DNA of 64,000 bases from JAKLQR01 sp963753165 (GCA_963753165.1 CAVWBP010000015.1:39420-103419); one strand, 5' to 3'; shown: positions 17,621 to 27,655, counted from the stretch's first letter. Translations and numbers: made by a program. The notes: generated by a model not told the origin, from the letters alone.

Positions 17621-18861
17621 ATGAAAAAAGCGGTGATTACCGGTATAGGAATAGTTTCCCCTGTCGGTATCGGCAAAGACGAATACTGGAATAGTCTTGT
17701 ACAGGGCAAAACAGGATTCAGGCCGGTAAGTCTTTTCGATACCTCTGCGCTGAATGTCCATCGTGCCGGAGAGATCAGTGATTTCGATCCTGTTGCCTTG
17801 CTCGGCAAGAAAGGGCTCCGGACGCTTGACAGAAGCACCCGGTTGATCAATGCTGCAGCAAAGCTCGCCCTGGATGATTCGGGGCTGGAGATAACCGAGG
17901 AAAATTCCCATTCGATCGGAGTCTCAATCGGCACTACCTTTGGAAGTCTCCGTAGCATCGCTGAGTTCGACAGGCAAGGCCTTGTCGAAGGACCGAAGAT
18001 ATGTCAATCCGTCACATTTCCCGAATACGGTAATTAACTCACCAGCCAGTCAGGTATCGATCCGCTTCAAGATCAAGGGATTCAATACCACGATTTCGAC
18101 CGGGTTTTGTGCCGGCCTCGATGCCGTCTCATATGCAGCCGATTTTATCCGGCTTGGCAGGGCAGATGTTGTGCTTGCAGGCGGGGTCGAGGAGTTATGT
18201 GAAGAAACATTTCTAGGATTTTATAAGCTCGGATGTCTGTCAGGGATGGATGGTGCAGAACCTCTCTGTTGCCCTTTTGATGCGAGGAGAAATGGGACTA
18301 TACTTTCAGAAGGCGCTGCGGTTCTTATTCTTGAGGAAGAAAATCATGCCCGTGCAAAGAGGCAGAGATATTTATGCAACCGTGGCCGGCTACGGCAATT
18401 CCTTTGATCACAAAAGCGGACAATGGATTTTTCTCATAAGGGGATAGGGCTGCAGACATGCGATAAATCTTGCCCTGAAGGAAGCGTTTCTGACACCAGA
18501 GCAGATAGATTATATTGCATCATGCGCAAATGCGACCAAAGGTCTTGACAGAATGGAAACATCAGCAATCAAAGATGTCTTCGGTAAATATGCGTATGAC
18601 ATTCCTGTAAGTTCGATTAAATCCATGATAGGAGAAACTTTTTCGGCTTCCGGAGCGCTCTCTCTTGCAGCCTCGACAGGGTGTCTCTACCAGGGGATTC
18701 ATCCCGCCAACAGTAAATTACGAAGAGAAAGACACGGAATGCGATCTCGACTACGTGCCGAACACAGCGAGACAGAAAATGATACGAGAATGCACTTGTG
18801 CTTGCATGCAGACCCTTATGGCAATAATGCAGCAATGGTGGTCAAGAGATACGGAGGGTGA
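17621..18861 (+). CDS. Degenerate beta-ketoacyl synthase (KS-beta/chain-length-factor-like), several frameshifts
   Basis: FabF-like thiolase fold of about 410 residues: MKKAVITGIGIVSPVGIG, VSIGTTFGSLRSIAEFD, FPNTVINSPASQ, RADVVLAGGVEE. The catalytic triad is missing. The nucleophile position reads STGFCAG where the partner gene has STACAAG (Phe instead of Cys). The HGTGT motif reads CANATKG, and the second His motif reads KSMIGETFSASG (Glu for His). This matches chain-length factors, which dimerise with an active ketosynthase and shape the product cavity. Single-base gains at 17996-17997, 18356-18358 and near 18710, plus others towards the end, split the frame. The stop at 18859-18861 sits three bases before the dehydratase start. 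Confidence 0.8.
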
Positions 18862-18863
18862 CA

Positions 18864-19305
18864 ATGGAACTTGACATCAGGGCAATCAAGAAACTGATTC
18901 CGCAGAGATATCCTTTTCTCATGATTGACAGAGTGCTCCATGTCGAACCGGGGAAAGAGGCTGTTGCGGTAAAGAATGTCTCAATCAATGAACCGTTTTT
19001 CGCCGGTCATTTTCCGGAAACTCCCGGTCATGCCGGGCGCCCTTATCATCGAGGCAATGGCGCAGACTGCGATTATACTCTTCGCTTCTGGAAACGAAGT
19101 TGCCGGTGAAGATACAAAGTCACTCTACTATTTCGGTTCTTGCAAGGCACGGTTTCTCCACCCTGTTGTGCCCGGTGACCAGCTGAGGATAAAAGTGGTA
19201 AATGTAAAATCTCTGCCGGCAGGCGCGTATGTTTCAGGAGAAGCTTTTGTCGATGATACAAAAGTTGCGGAAGCAGAGCTTGTGTTCAGCATGAAGAATG
19301 AATAA
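18864..19305 (+). CDS. fabZ: FabZ-like 3-hydroxyacyl-ACP dehydratase, one frameshift
   Basis: Hot-dog fold dehydratase of about 146 residues: IKKLIPQRYPFLMIDRV, FFAGHFPETP and, after correction, VMPGALIIEAMAQ, which together carry the catalytic His and Glu. The break is one extra G at 19026-19027 in the middle of the active-site motif; in-frame reading on both sides is otherwise perfect. GGAGGG lies just upstream of the ATG at 18864. It removes water from 3-hydroxyacyl-ACP. Its place between two ketosynthases suggests a dedicated dehydratase for this cluster rather than the housekeeping FabZ. Confidence 0.88.
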
Positions 19306-20510
19306 ACGGGTAGTCATAACAGGGCTGGGTGTTGTTTCCTCTATCGGAATCGGATGGCAGGAATTCTGGGATAATCTGCTCAAGGGCAAATCAGGCATAA
19401 GCCCTGTTGCATCAATCGATACTACGAATCATTTTACGCATAACGGCGGAGAAGTAACGCATTTCGATCCCCGGCAATTTATTGCTGAAGACAAAATACA
19501 ACAGTACAACCGGTCGTCACAGTTTGCCGTGGCGGCAGCAGATCCTCGCGAAAAAAGATGCCCGGCTGTCAGAAGACCTTCTGCAACCGGAAAGGATAGG
19601 AATATGTATAGGAACGACTACGGGATCGATACAGGCTATCGAACGAATTAATGATAAAAGGCTGTCACAACAGGATGATTGGAAGGAATTTGGTAAGCCA
19701 ACTCCCACCGCATACAACCCCTGCAGCAGTTGCGAGAGAAATTGGAGCAAGCGGTCCGAATTGCATGATTTCAACCGCATGCGCAGCAGGGAATTATGCC
19801 ATAGGGCTACGGCTTTGATCTCATTCGTTTCGGCAGGGCGGATTTGATTTTTGCAGGGGGTTCGGATCCCTTCTCAAGAATATCATTCACCGGGTTCAAC
19901 CAGTTTTCAGCAGTAGCGCCGGAGAAGTGTCAGCCCTTTGACAAGAACAGAAAAGGGATGATGGTGGCCGAAGGATCTGGCATCCTCGTCCTCGAATCCC
20001 TGGAGCATGCAGTACAGAGAAACGCTCAGGTCTATGCAGAAATATTAGGATACGGGCTCAGCTGCGATGCCCAGCATATGACGCAACCGTCAGTAGAAGG
20101 GGTTGCCTGGTGCATGAGAAATGCAATGCGGGAAGCCGGTATATCAGAGGAGCAGGTTGATTATATCAGTGCTCATGGCACAGGTACCCAGGCCAATGAT
20201 AAAACAGAATGCGCAGCGATTAAAGATGGTTTTCGGTGAACGATACAAGAAGCATCCCGGTCAGTTCTATCAAGTCAATGCTCGGGCATACCATGGGAGC
20301 AGCATCTGCAATCGAAGGCGATTACCTGTGCCCTTGTTGTAAAGAACGATATCATCCCCCCGACCGTTAATTTTCAGACACCCGATCCTGAATGTGATAT
20401 TGATTGTGTGCCCAATAAGGCAAGGCAACATCCGTGCTACCATAGCCCTGAATAATTCCTATGCGTTTGGAGGGAATAATGCATCTCTCGTGGTGAAGAA
20501 ATATCTATGA
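19298..20510 (+). CDS. Beta-ketoacyl-ACP synthase II (catalytically complete), several frameshifts
   Basis: FabF-like enzyme of about 400 residues: MNKRVVITGLGVVSSIGIG, IGICIGTTTGSIQAIE, and after correction ISTACAAGNYAIGYGFDLIR (catalytic Cys), YISAHGTGTQANDKTE (His) and SSIKSMLGHTMGAASAIEG (His). At least four single-base gains break it (near 19548, 19685, 19810 and two around 20228-20255). It overlaps the dehydratase end by eight bases (ATGAATAA). With the degenerate ketosynthase upstream it would form a KS-alpha/KS-beta pair that elongates ACP-bound chains. The stop at 20508-20510 follows SLVVKKYL. Confidence 0.82.
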
Positions 20511-20534
20511 TACTGAAAAGGAGGCAATAATACT

Positions 20535-20788
20535 ATGCATGAACACATCGAAAAAGAGATAATCGCAATTATCTCGGATGTATCAGGGTTTGATGAAGAA
20601 GAGATAACGCCTGATACAGAATTTACAACCAAGATTTGGAGGTAGATTCTATTAAAGCGATTGAGATTACAGTAGCCATTGAGAAGAAATATAAGATATC
20701 TGTTCGGGATGAAGATGTCCCCAATATCACAACAGTCCGACAGGCGGTGGATCTGATAGCAACCTTACTAAACGAGAAGGAACTCTGA
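20535..20788 (+). CDS. Acyl carrier protein, one frameshift
   Basis: A small acidic protein of about 84 residues: MHEHIEKEIIAIISDVSGFD, EEEITPDTEF, then after a frameshift near 20630 DLEVDSIKAIEITVAIEKKY, ISVRDEDVPNITTVRQAVDLI. The Ser in VDSIKAIE is the 4'-phosphopantetheine site (DSI rather than the usual DSL). It presumably carries the chain built by the neighbouring ketosynthases. It sits 24 bases downstream of the second ketosynthase. The frame change here needs either one lost or two gained bases. Confidence 0.8.
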
Positions 20789-20805
20789 AGATAGCGAGGA
20801 CCATA

Positions 20806-22227
20806 ATGAACAGTACGACGTCATTATTATCGGCGCAGGGATTAGCGGCCTTGTATGCGGATGTTATCTCGCAAAGGCCGGGATGAAGGTGCTCATTGTG
20901 GAACACCACACATAAACCAGGCGGATATTGTACTTCTTTCAAAAGAAGGGATTTACTCTTTGATGCAGCAGCCCACTCTTTCGGAGGTTATAGGGAAGGG
21001 GACATGTCAGGGAAGATATCTTGAAGGATACTTGCAATCGACAATCGACTGAGATATTTACGATTTGATCCGTCAGATATTATCGTACACCGGATTTCGA
21101 AATCTCTTTCTGGAACGACATCACAGAAACAATTAGAAGAATTGGAGAGTCTGTTTCCGGAGGAGAAGAACAATATTCAAAAATTTATTTCATTATTATA
21201 TTACGATCATCGATGCCAATTTTCTCTATGAGATTAAGAAGTATGACTTTTAAGAATTTATTAGACATTATTTTCACAATGAGAAATTAAAAGCATCTTA
21301 TCTTTCCCTGTTTTTGGCAATGGTGGATTGCCACCGTCTCGAATGTCTGCATTTATAGGAACAAAAATCTTTCATGAATTTCATCATTGACGGTGGATAT
21401 TATCCAAAAGGTGGTATGCAGATGTCTTTCTGATGCATTGCAGATCAGATTTAAAGAATCAGGGGGGAATTGGGATTGTCCTGTAAGCTTGTCAAAAAAA
21501 TAAAAGTAAAAAGATAACAGAATTGTAGGGTGTCGAATTAGAAAACAGGAGGACTTACTTGTCAAAATATGTTGTTTCAAATTGTGATGCAAGACAAACT
21601 TTCTTAAGACTTATTGGGAAAAGTAAAATGCAAGAGGATTTTTCGTAAACAGTTAAAACCATGAAACCTTCGTTATCAGACTTTATTTTCTATGTAGGTA
21701 TGAAGAATACAATTCTTAGAGACTTCCACTAAAAGGGAACAATATATGGTATTCTTCCCCATTATGATTTGGATAAAGCATATTCGAGCTGCGAATAAAG
21801 GTGATTTCAAGAAATGTGGTGGATTTATGCTTCAGGTTTGCTCCTGATAACAAGACTAGTGTTTGCTTTTATCCCATGCACCGTATAAAAACAAAAGATT
21901 CTGGAAAAAATAAAAAGGAATTATTCAAATGAACTTCTCATTGCAGCATTGAAGCAATATTCCATCCCGGAACTTATCAAAGTATATTGTATATAAAGAT
22001 GCGGCTACCCCGTATACTCTTTATCGATATACCTTAAATTATAAAGGGGCTGCTTATGGGTGGGCGGGACACCTCACAACTAGCTGATCCTGATCTCAAA
22101 AAACCATCGTTTCTTAAAAGACTTTATTTGACTGGTCATTGGACGACACATGGGCTTAGGGATCCCCGGGTCGTTTATGTTGGTTATGATACAGCCAAGT
22201 CAATAATGAGAAGGAAAGAGAGAATAA
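20806..22227 (+). CDS. CrtISO/phytoene-desaturase-like FAD oxidoreductase, many frameshifts
   Basis: Reading across frames gives a full protein of about 470 residues. An N-terminal dinucleotide-binding motif (YDVIIIGAGISGLVCGCYLA, then GMKVLIVEQHHKPGGYCTSF) is followed by FDAAAHSFGG, a central DGGYYPKGGMQM segment and the C-terminal LYLTGHWTTHG motif of the CrtI/CrtISO family. Members desaturate, saturate or isomerise long conjugated chains with FAD. No single frame spans more than about 80 residues, so breaks occur roughly every 50-150 bases. Start and end are approximate; a TAA at 22225-22227 is the likeliest stop. The position after KS/KS/DH/ACP points to modification of the same acyl chain. 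Confidence 0.72.
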
Positions 22228-22228
22228 T

Positions 22229-24449
22229 ATGGATCGCTATTATGAAAAAGAATTCAGTAGATATTGGAGTCTATAATTTCAATGAATAGAGTTACTTATA
22301 GAGCAGGAACATATATGAAACTATCGCATTCAATATTGGACTCGTCGCTTGTTTTTGTCCGGTGTCTTGTTTTATCGTTGTTCTCAGTGTCCTTGGATTA
22401 TCTTGTCACGCCTGAAAATTTCTCAAATTTCTTGATTACAGATTAATAGCGGCTTCAGTATTGTGTACTTCTTTATTTTTTAAACAGGCAGAAAGATCAG
22501 CAAGGCTTATCCAGTCTTTCTTGCCATTATCGTCAGTAATTGCTGTTTCATCGGTATGGTCGAATTAATGATACTCTCTTTTGGCGGCCATCACTCTACT
22601 TATTATGCAGGAATGATTATTGTTATATATATTCACTCTTGGTTTCATCCCTTCATCTGCTTCCATTAAGCACTTCTATTTGCAATATTGGCATACTGCT
22701 ATTTATCTTTTCCCTATTCTGCTGTTTGATAAATTACTAACGTACGTGTTTTTTTCAACAACAATATATTTCTTTTCTCTGCTACTTGCATCGGTAGCAC
22801 GTCTGGAGACATTATTAACGACGGAATTCTTGTAAAAAAGCTATCTCTTGAATATGATCTCTCTCAAGGAAAAAGCACAGCTTGAAATATACTCCACCCA
22901 ACTCGAAGAACTCGTTCAGGAACGCACCAAGGAACTGAGCATTTCAGAGAAATGGCACAAGTCTATCTTCGATAATGCGACCGACGGGGTTATCGTGCAG
23001 GACAGGAACGGGACGATCATGAACGTGAATAAAAAGGCCTGTGAGATCCATGGGTTTGAACGGGATTCGCTGATAGGAGTAAACATAGAATTGCTTGAGG
23101 CAAGAGGCGATAAGACACAGATTGACGAACGGAGAGAGCGGATTCTTCACGGTGACTCCATAATCTATGAGACCGAACATTACCGGAGAGAAGGGGAAAA
23201 AGTAGACCTTGAAGTCAGCGCGAAGGCGATAGAGATAGGAGGAGAGATCTTTATCCAGTCGTTCTACCGCGATATCACGGAAAAGAAAAGGATACAGGAA
23301 CAGCTCATGCATTCGCAGAAGATGGACTCTGTCGGAGCGCTCGCGGGCGGCATCGCCCACAACTTCAATAATATTCTGACGACCATCCTCGGGTATTCGG
23401 AATTGCTCCTTGAATTCAGTGAACTGGACGAGACCTCAAAATTAAGGGTGCGGAACATCGAAAGTTCAGCACGGAAGGCGGGGGTGATGGTCTCGAAGCT
23501 CCTCAGTTTCGCGAGGAGGGAGACCCACGAGATCGTCCCGCTGAATCTCCATGACGTCATCAATGATTCGGTGCGGCTTTTCGAAGGCGTGCTGGACAAA
23601 CGGATAGGGATAAAGATGGAATTGACCAGTACGCTTCAGAACATGGAGGGTGACCCCAACCAGATCGAACAGATTCTTATGAACCTCATGGTGAATGCAC
23701 GTGATGCCATGCCTGACGGTGGTCTTATTACCATACGGACCGAGACGACGGATGTTGAAAAAGACCGATATGAGGCTCCTGCTTACATCATTCCGGGAAA
23801 GTATATAGTGTTAATAGTATCCGATACCGGCAGCGGGATTCCGAAACAGCTTACGAGTAAGATTTTCGATCCTTTCTTTACTACAAAAGAGAAGGGCAAG
23901 GGGACGGGCCTCGGCCTTGCTACGGTATACGGGATCGTCAAGGACCACAACGGATATGTATCAGTGGAGAGTGAACCAGGGAAGGGGTCAACCTTTTCGG
24001 TCTATTTCCCTGCATCCGGAAAAATTATCAGGGGTATCGAAAAGCCTGGAATCGTCTCAATAAAGGGCTATGAGAGCATTATGGTTGTTGACGACGATGT
24101 GGACGTGCTCAATTTTGTCAAAGAGATACTCGAAAACCATGGTTACAAGATTATGCCCATGAGCAATTCTCTGAACGCAATCGATATGTTCAAGACCAAT
24201 TTCGAAACTATTCAGCTTGTCATTACCGACATCATGATGCCGCTCATGGAGGGACCCGAACTGATAAAAACCCTAAAACAGATAAAACCGGGGATCAAGG
24301 TTATCGGTATCTCGGGTTACAGTGATACTTCAGTAAGCAAAGACAAAATGGTTGACGCATTTATCAGGAAACCGTTCCAGAGTATGGAATTGCTTGCTGC
24401 GGTAAGGCGTCTTCTTGATACAGGGATCAGAAAATCACCACTTTATTAG
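22229..24449 (+). CDS. Hybrid histidine kinase: multi-TM sensor, PAS, HisKA, HATPase, REC; N-terminal frameshifts
   Basis: From 22848 the frame is clean: coiled coil, PAS domain (WHKSIFDNATDGVIVQDRNG), NtrB-like H-box (GALAGGIAHNFNNILTTILG), HATPase (NQIEQILMNLMVNARDAM, SDTGSGIPKQ, GTGLGLATVYGIV) and a C-terminal receiver (VITDIMMP with phospho-acceptor Asp, KPF). Upstream, 22229-22850 encodes about six hydrophobic segments in shifting frames, including the GHHSTYYAGM motif of integral-membrane sensor modules, so the real start is near 22229 (MDRYYEKEFSRYW). It begins one base after the oxidoreductase stop and may be co-transcribed with the acyl-chain cluster. It overlaps fabH tail to tail by 15 bases. 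Confidence 0.82.
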
Positions 24450-25415
24450 GGCGGAAGCCCAGGTAAGTCCTCCCCCGAACGCTTCAAGAAGGATGTAGTC
24501 TCCCTCCTGTATTCTTCCCGTACGGACCGCCTCGTCGAGCGCTATCGGGATGGAAGCAGCAGAGGTATTCCCGTACTTGTCAAGATTCATGACGACTTTT
24601 TCTTTCGGCAATTTCAGCCGTTCCGCTGTCGCCTGGATGATTCTCTGGTTCGCCTGGTGCGGCACGAGAAGAGCAAGGTCTGAAGTGACGAGACCATTCT
24701 GTGCAAGCGTTTTTACCGCAATATCCTCAAGAGTCCTTACCGCGACTTTAAACGTTTCATTCCCTTTCATCTTGATGTAATGAAGCCTCTGATTGATCGA
24801 ACCGGATGATACCGGATTGCGTGAACCGCCGCCGGGGACGGTAATGAGGTCCCACATTGTTCCGTCGGAGTGAATATGGACCGAGAGAACACCCCGGTCG
24901 TCATGAGACGGCACAACTACTGCAGCGCCGGCGCCATCGCCAAAGAGAACGCAGGTTGTCCTGTCTTCCCAGTCGGTTATCTGGGAGAGCACTTCGGTGC
25001 CGACAACGAGAATCTTTTCCTGGAGACCGGATTTGATGAAACTATCTGCGATATAGAGGGCATAGAGAAACCCGGAACAGGCTGCATTGACATCAAACGC
25101 AACCGCATTTGATGCCCCAAGTTTGTCCTGAAGAAAACATGCGGTAGAAGGGAAGGGCATATCACCGGATATTGTGCCGACAATAATTGCGTTGATCTCT
25201 CCGGGGCTGATTCCGGCCCTTTCCAGGGCGACTCGTGATGCTTCATACGCGAGATCGGATGCTGCCTGCCCGGGACCGGCTATCCGTCTCTCCTTGATCC
25301 CCGTTCTCTCCGTGATCCATTCGTCGGATGTGTCAACCATTTTTTCAAGGTCGGAATTGGTGAGGACTTTTTCAGGAAGAAAAGAGCCGGTGGAAATGAT
25401 TCTACTTCTTCGCAC
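24435..25415 (-). CDS. fabH: Beta-ketoacyl-ACP synthase III
   Basis: A 326-residue KAS III that starts fatty acid synthesis by condensing acetyl-CoA (or a branched acyl-CoA) with malonyl-ACP. The Cys-His-Asn triad is visible in NAACSGFLYA, LVPHQANQRI and YGNTSAASIP, and GDGAGAAVV and EAFGGGLTWASAL are typical. It overlaps plsX by 14 bases at its start, as the last gene of the yceD-rpmF-plsX-fabH operon, a very common order in bacteria. Confidence 0.97.
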   Translation of the reverse strand: MRRSRIISTGSFLPEKVLTNSDLEKMVDTSDEWITERTGIKERRIAGPGQAASDLAYEASRVALERAGISPGEINAIIVGTISGDMPFPSTACFLQDKLGASNAVAFDVNAACSGFLYALYIADSFIKSGLQEKILVVGTEVLSQITDWEDRTTCVLFGDGAGAAVVVPSHDDRGVLSVHIHSDGTMWDLITVPGGGSRNPVSSGSINQRLHYIKMKGNETFKVAVRTLEDIAVKTLAQNGLVTSDLALLVPHQANQRIIQATAERLKLPKEKVVMNLDKYGNTSAASIPIALDEAVRTGRIQEGDYILLEAFGGGLTWASALIKW

Positions 25416-26430
25416 TTTTTAATCTTTCATGACGGGCAAGGTCCTTCTCAATTGCGGACGAAATAATCTCGCAGACTTTCTTCCCGGCAAAATCGGAGGC
25501 GACCCTGATGGCGTTCCGGATTGCCTTTGCAGTCGATCTCCCATGGCTTATGATACAGGCGCCGTTGATTCCGAGAAGCGGCGCTCCGCCGTATTCGTCG
25601 TAATCTGTCTTCTTTTTGAAATTCTTCAATGCAGGTTTAATGAGCAGATAACCGATCCTCCCGGAGGTGAGGTTGGCGACCTCTCTCTTCAGCATCTTGA
25701 TGAGGGTGTCTGCGAGCCCCTCGCTTGTCTTGAGTATGACATTGCCGGTGAAACCGTCGCAGACAATCACATCAATGTTTCCGGTAAAGATATCCTTTCC
25801 GTCTATATTCCCGATAAAATTCAGGTCTGCCTCTTTCAGGAGTTTATACGTCTCTTTGGTGAGTTCGTTCCCTTTGCTGTCTTCTTCGCCGGTGCTCATC
25901 AACGCAACCCTCGGTTCAGCCCTTCCAAGGATAACCCTGCAATAAGTGTTTCCCATGAGTGCAAACTGCAGGAGGTTCTTTGGTTTGCAGTGAATATTGG
26001 CGCCTGCATCAATGAGCACAAACGGCGCTTTCAGCGTAGGCATGATTGCAGCTATTGCAGGCCGGTCAACCATATCGGATCTGCCGAGGCACAAGAGTGC
26101 AGTACCCATGACAACACCGGAGTGGCCTGCGCTTACAAACGCATCAGCTTCACCGCTCTTGACAAGATCAATCCCCTTTCGTATCGATGAATCCTTTTTT
26201 TTTCTTATCGCAGACGAAGGAGATTCGTCCATCCCGACAGTCTGAGAGGCATGGGAAATGGTTATACGGGCAGACGAATACCGCTTCCCTTCGAGTCCTT
26301 TCCTGAGGACTGATTCGTCACCGACCAGGATGACATGAATATCCGGGAAATCACTTGTTGTGTCAAGAGCGCCCTCGATATTGACTGCAGGGGCATAATC
26401 ACCCCCCATTGCGTCAAGGGCAATCCTCAT
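25402..26430 (-). CDS. plsX: Phosphate acyltransferase PlsX
   Basis: A 342-residue PlsX that converts acyl-ACP to acyl-phosphate for phospholipid synthesis. It begins MRIALDAMGGDYAP and carries ASQTVGMDESPSSAIRKKKDSS, AGHSGVVMG, VLIDAGANIHCKP, VCDGFTGNVILK and GGAPLLGINGACIISHGRS. It overlaps rpmF by four bases (ATGA) and fabH by 14, so the three are translationally coupled. Confidence 0.97.
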   Translation of the reverse strand: MRIALDAMGGDYAPAVNIEGALDTTSDFPDIHVILVGDESVLRKGLEGKRYSSARITISHASQTVGMDESPSSAIRKKKDSSIRKGIDLVKSGEADAFVSAGHSGVVMGTALLCLGRSDMVDRPAIAAIMPTLKAPFVLIDAGANIHCKPKNLLQFALMGNTYCRVILGRAEPRVALMSTGEEDSKGNELTKETYKLLKEADLNFIGNIDGKDIFTGNIDVIVCDGFTGNVILKTSEGLADTLIKMLKREVANLTSGRIGYLLIKPALKNFKKKTDYDEYGGAPLLGINGACIISHGRSTAKAIRNAIRVASDFAGKKVCEIISSAIEKDLARHERLKSAKK

Positions 26431-26615
26431 GCCTCTTTTTCAACGATATCGAGGACCTTGCGGCCATGGTATGAACCGCACAGCGGACATACTCTGAAGG
26501 AAATCTTTAATTCATTGCAATCCGGACAGAGACTAAGGTTCGGCATCTGGCCTTTCCAGTTGGCCCTTCTTTTGTCTCTCCGTGCTTTCGAATGTCTATG
26601 CGTTGGATTCGCCAA
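26427..26615 (-). CDS. rpmF: 50S ribosomal protein bL32
   Basis: A 62-residue ribosomal protein beginning MANPTHRHSKARRDKRRANW. It keeps the zinc-ribbon form with CPDC and CPLCG pairs, the 'C+' version. It sits between yceD and plsX, the conserved order that links ribosome supply to fatty acid synthesis. Confidence 0.97.
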   Translation of the reverse strand: MANPTHRHSKARRDKRRANWKGQMPNLSLCPDCNELKISFRVCPLCGSYHGRKVLDIVEKEA

Positions 26616-26628
26616 TTTCTTGCTCCTT

Positions 26629-27126
26629 TCATTCAGGGAAATATTTTTTTAACACTTCAAGCCGTGGATCTACTGTATGCGTGCTGCAGGTACAGGTCCC
26701 GGTATTCAAGTCTGTCCCGCATTCAGGACATATCCCTTTACATATGTCACTGCAGAGCGGTTTCATGGGTAGCGCGAGCATAACCTGTTCATGGACGAGG
26801 ATATGGATATCGAGCTCATCGCCGGTGTAAAAATCTATGTTGAGTGCGTCGGATTCGACCTCATGGTTTTCGTCTCCCTTGAGTTCTTCAACGGGATGAT
26901 ATACCGCATCGACCGGGATTGTGAGCAAGGAGTGAAAATCAGTTGCACATCTGCTGCATTGCAGATCAGCTTTTGCCGTGAGATTGCCTCTGATCATAAC
27001 CTCGGTACCGACTTTATCAATCCTCAATTCTATTTGAACCGGTGAACGGATGCTATCGGATTCAATATTCTCTTCGTTCTCAATATCCAGCCCTTCATCG
27101 GGAATTTCTGATATCAGTATTTTCAT
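26629..27126 (-). CDS. yceD: DUF177/YceD family protein
   Basis: A 165-residue YceD-family protein. It has the Cys pair DLQCSRCATDF, the acidic stretch before the conserved ALPMKPLCSDICKGICPECG block, and a final DPRLEVLKKY. The four-Cys block CSDIC...CPEC followed by CTC suggests a metal site. The family is linked to 23S rRNA maturation and nearly always precedes rpmF. It is probably the first gene of the operon; transcription would start in the 27127-27224 gap. Confidence 0.92.
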   Translation of the reverse strand: MKILISEIPDEGLDIENEENIESDSIRSPVQIELRIDKVGTEVMIRGNLTAKADLQCSRCATDFHSLLTIPVDAVYHPVEELKGDENHEVESDALNIDFYTGDELDIHILVHEQVMLALPMKPLCSDICKGICPECGTDLNTGTCTCSTHTVDPRLEVLKKYFPE

Positions 27127-27224
27127 TATGGAAAAAAAGACTTTTTATGCCCAAAGTATAAAATTATAAAAAGTAACCGAAATAAGTGTCAAGCTTGACT
27201 ATTCTCTCCGTGATGAGGGCACCG

Positions 27225-27539
27225 CTATTTCTTCAGGGAGACAGCACCGTTTCCCGGATTGTATTCATACCGTGAAAGGTCTATTTTCGAAGTCATCAGG
27301 TCCTTGATATCGTCGAGGCTCTGCGGATAATTGTCATGGGTAGCCCGGTAAATTTCCACCGTTTTCTTCACCGCATCGAGATTGGCGGTTTCTCCCGCCT
27401 GCTGTCCCTTCTGATATGCTCCTGTGAGCGCGTCCCCATATTCCGCAACCGGATTTTTTGGTCCCTCATTACAGGCAAAAAGAAGCCCTAAAGCAAGCAA
27501 GCAGGGAATAATGCTCCCTGCAGCAATTCTTTTATACAT
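27225..27539 (-). CDS. Lipoprotein with pilin/GspG-like C-terminal segment
   Basis: From the ATG at 27539 the protein has 104 residues. The signal peptide MYKRIAAGSIIPCLLALGLLFAC ends in a lipobox Cys. The mature part contains LDAVKKTVEIYRATHDNYPQ followed by SLDDI, the pattern seen after the helix of type II secretion pseudopilins (GspG), where AxxxxIExYR...YP...LxxL is conserved. I do not recognise a named family. A longer upstream frame adds 27 residues that would spoil the signal peptide, so I prefer this start. Confidence 0.6.
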   Translation of the reverse strand: MYKRIAAGSIIPCLLALGLLFACNEGPKNPVAEYGDALTGAYQKGQQAGETANLDAVKKTVEIYRATHDNYPQSLDDIKDLMTSKIDLSRYEYNPGNGAVSLKK

Positions 27540-27655
27540 GACATATTGTAGAACTGTTCCCATGTATTTGGCAATCGAATAGTGTGAATACCGTGAGGTT
27601 CTGTGATAAGATGTTCTCAAATGCCTGAATTACGGTTGAACCTCATAGTGCGGGA

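Noticed and set aside
17621..22850. Reading the acyl-chain cluster as true pseudogenes
   Set aside because: Indels are nearly all one-base gains, protein motifs are conserved on both sides of each, and similar gains occur in essential genes elsewhere in the window.
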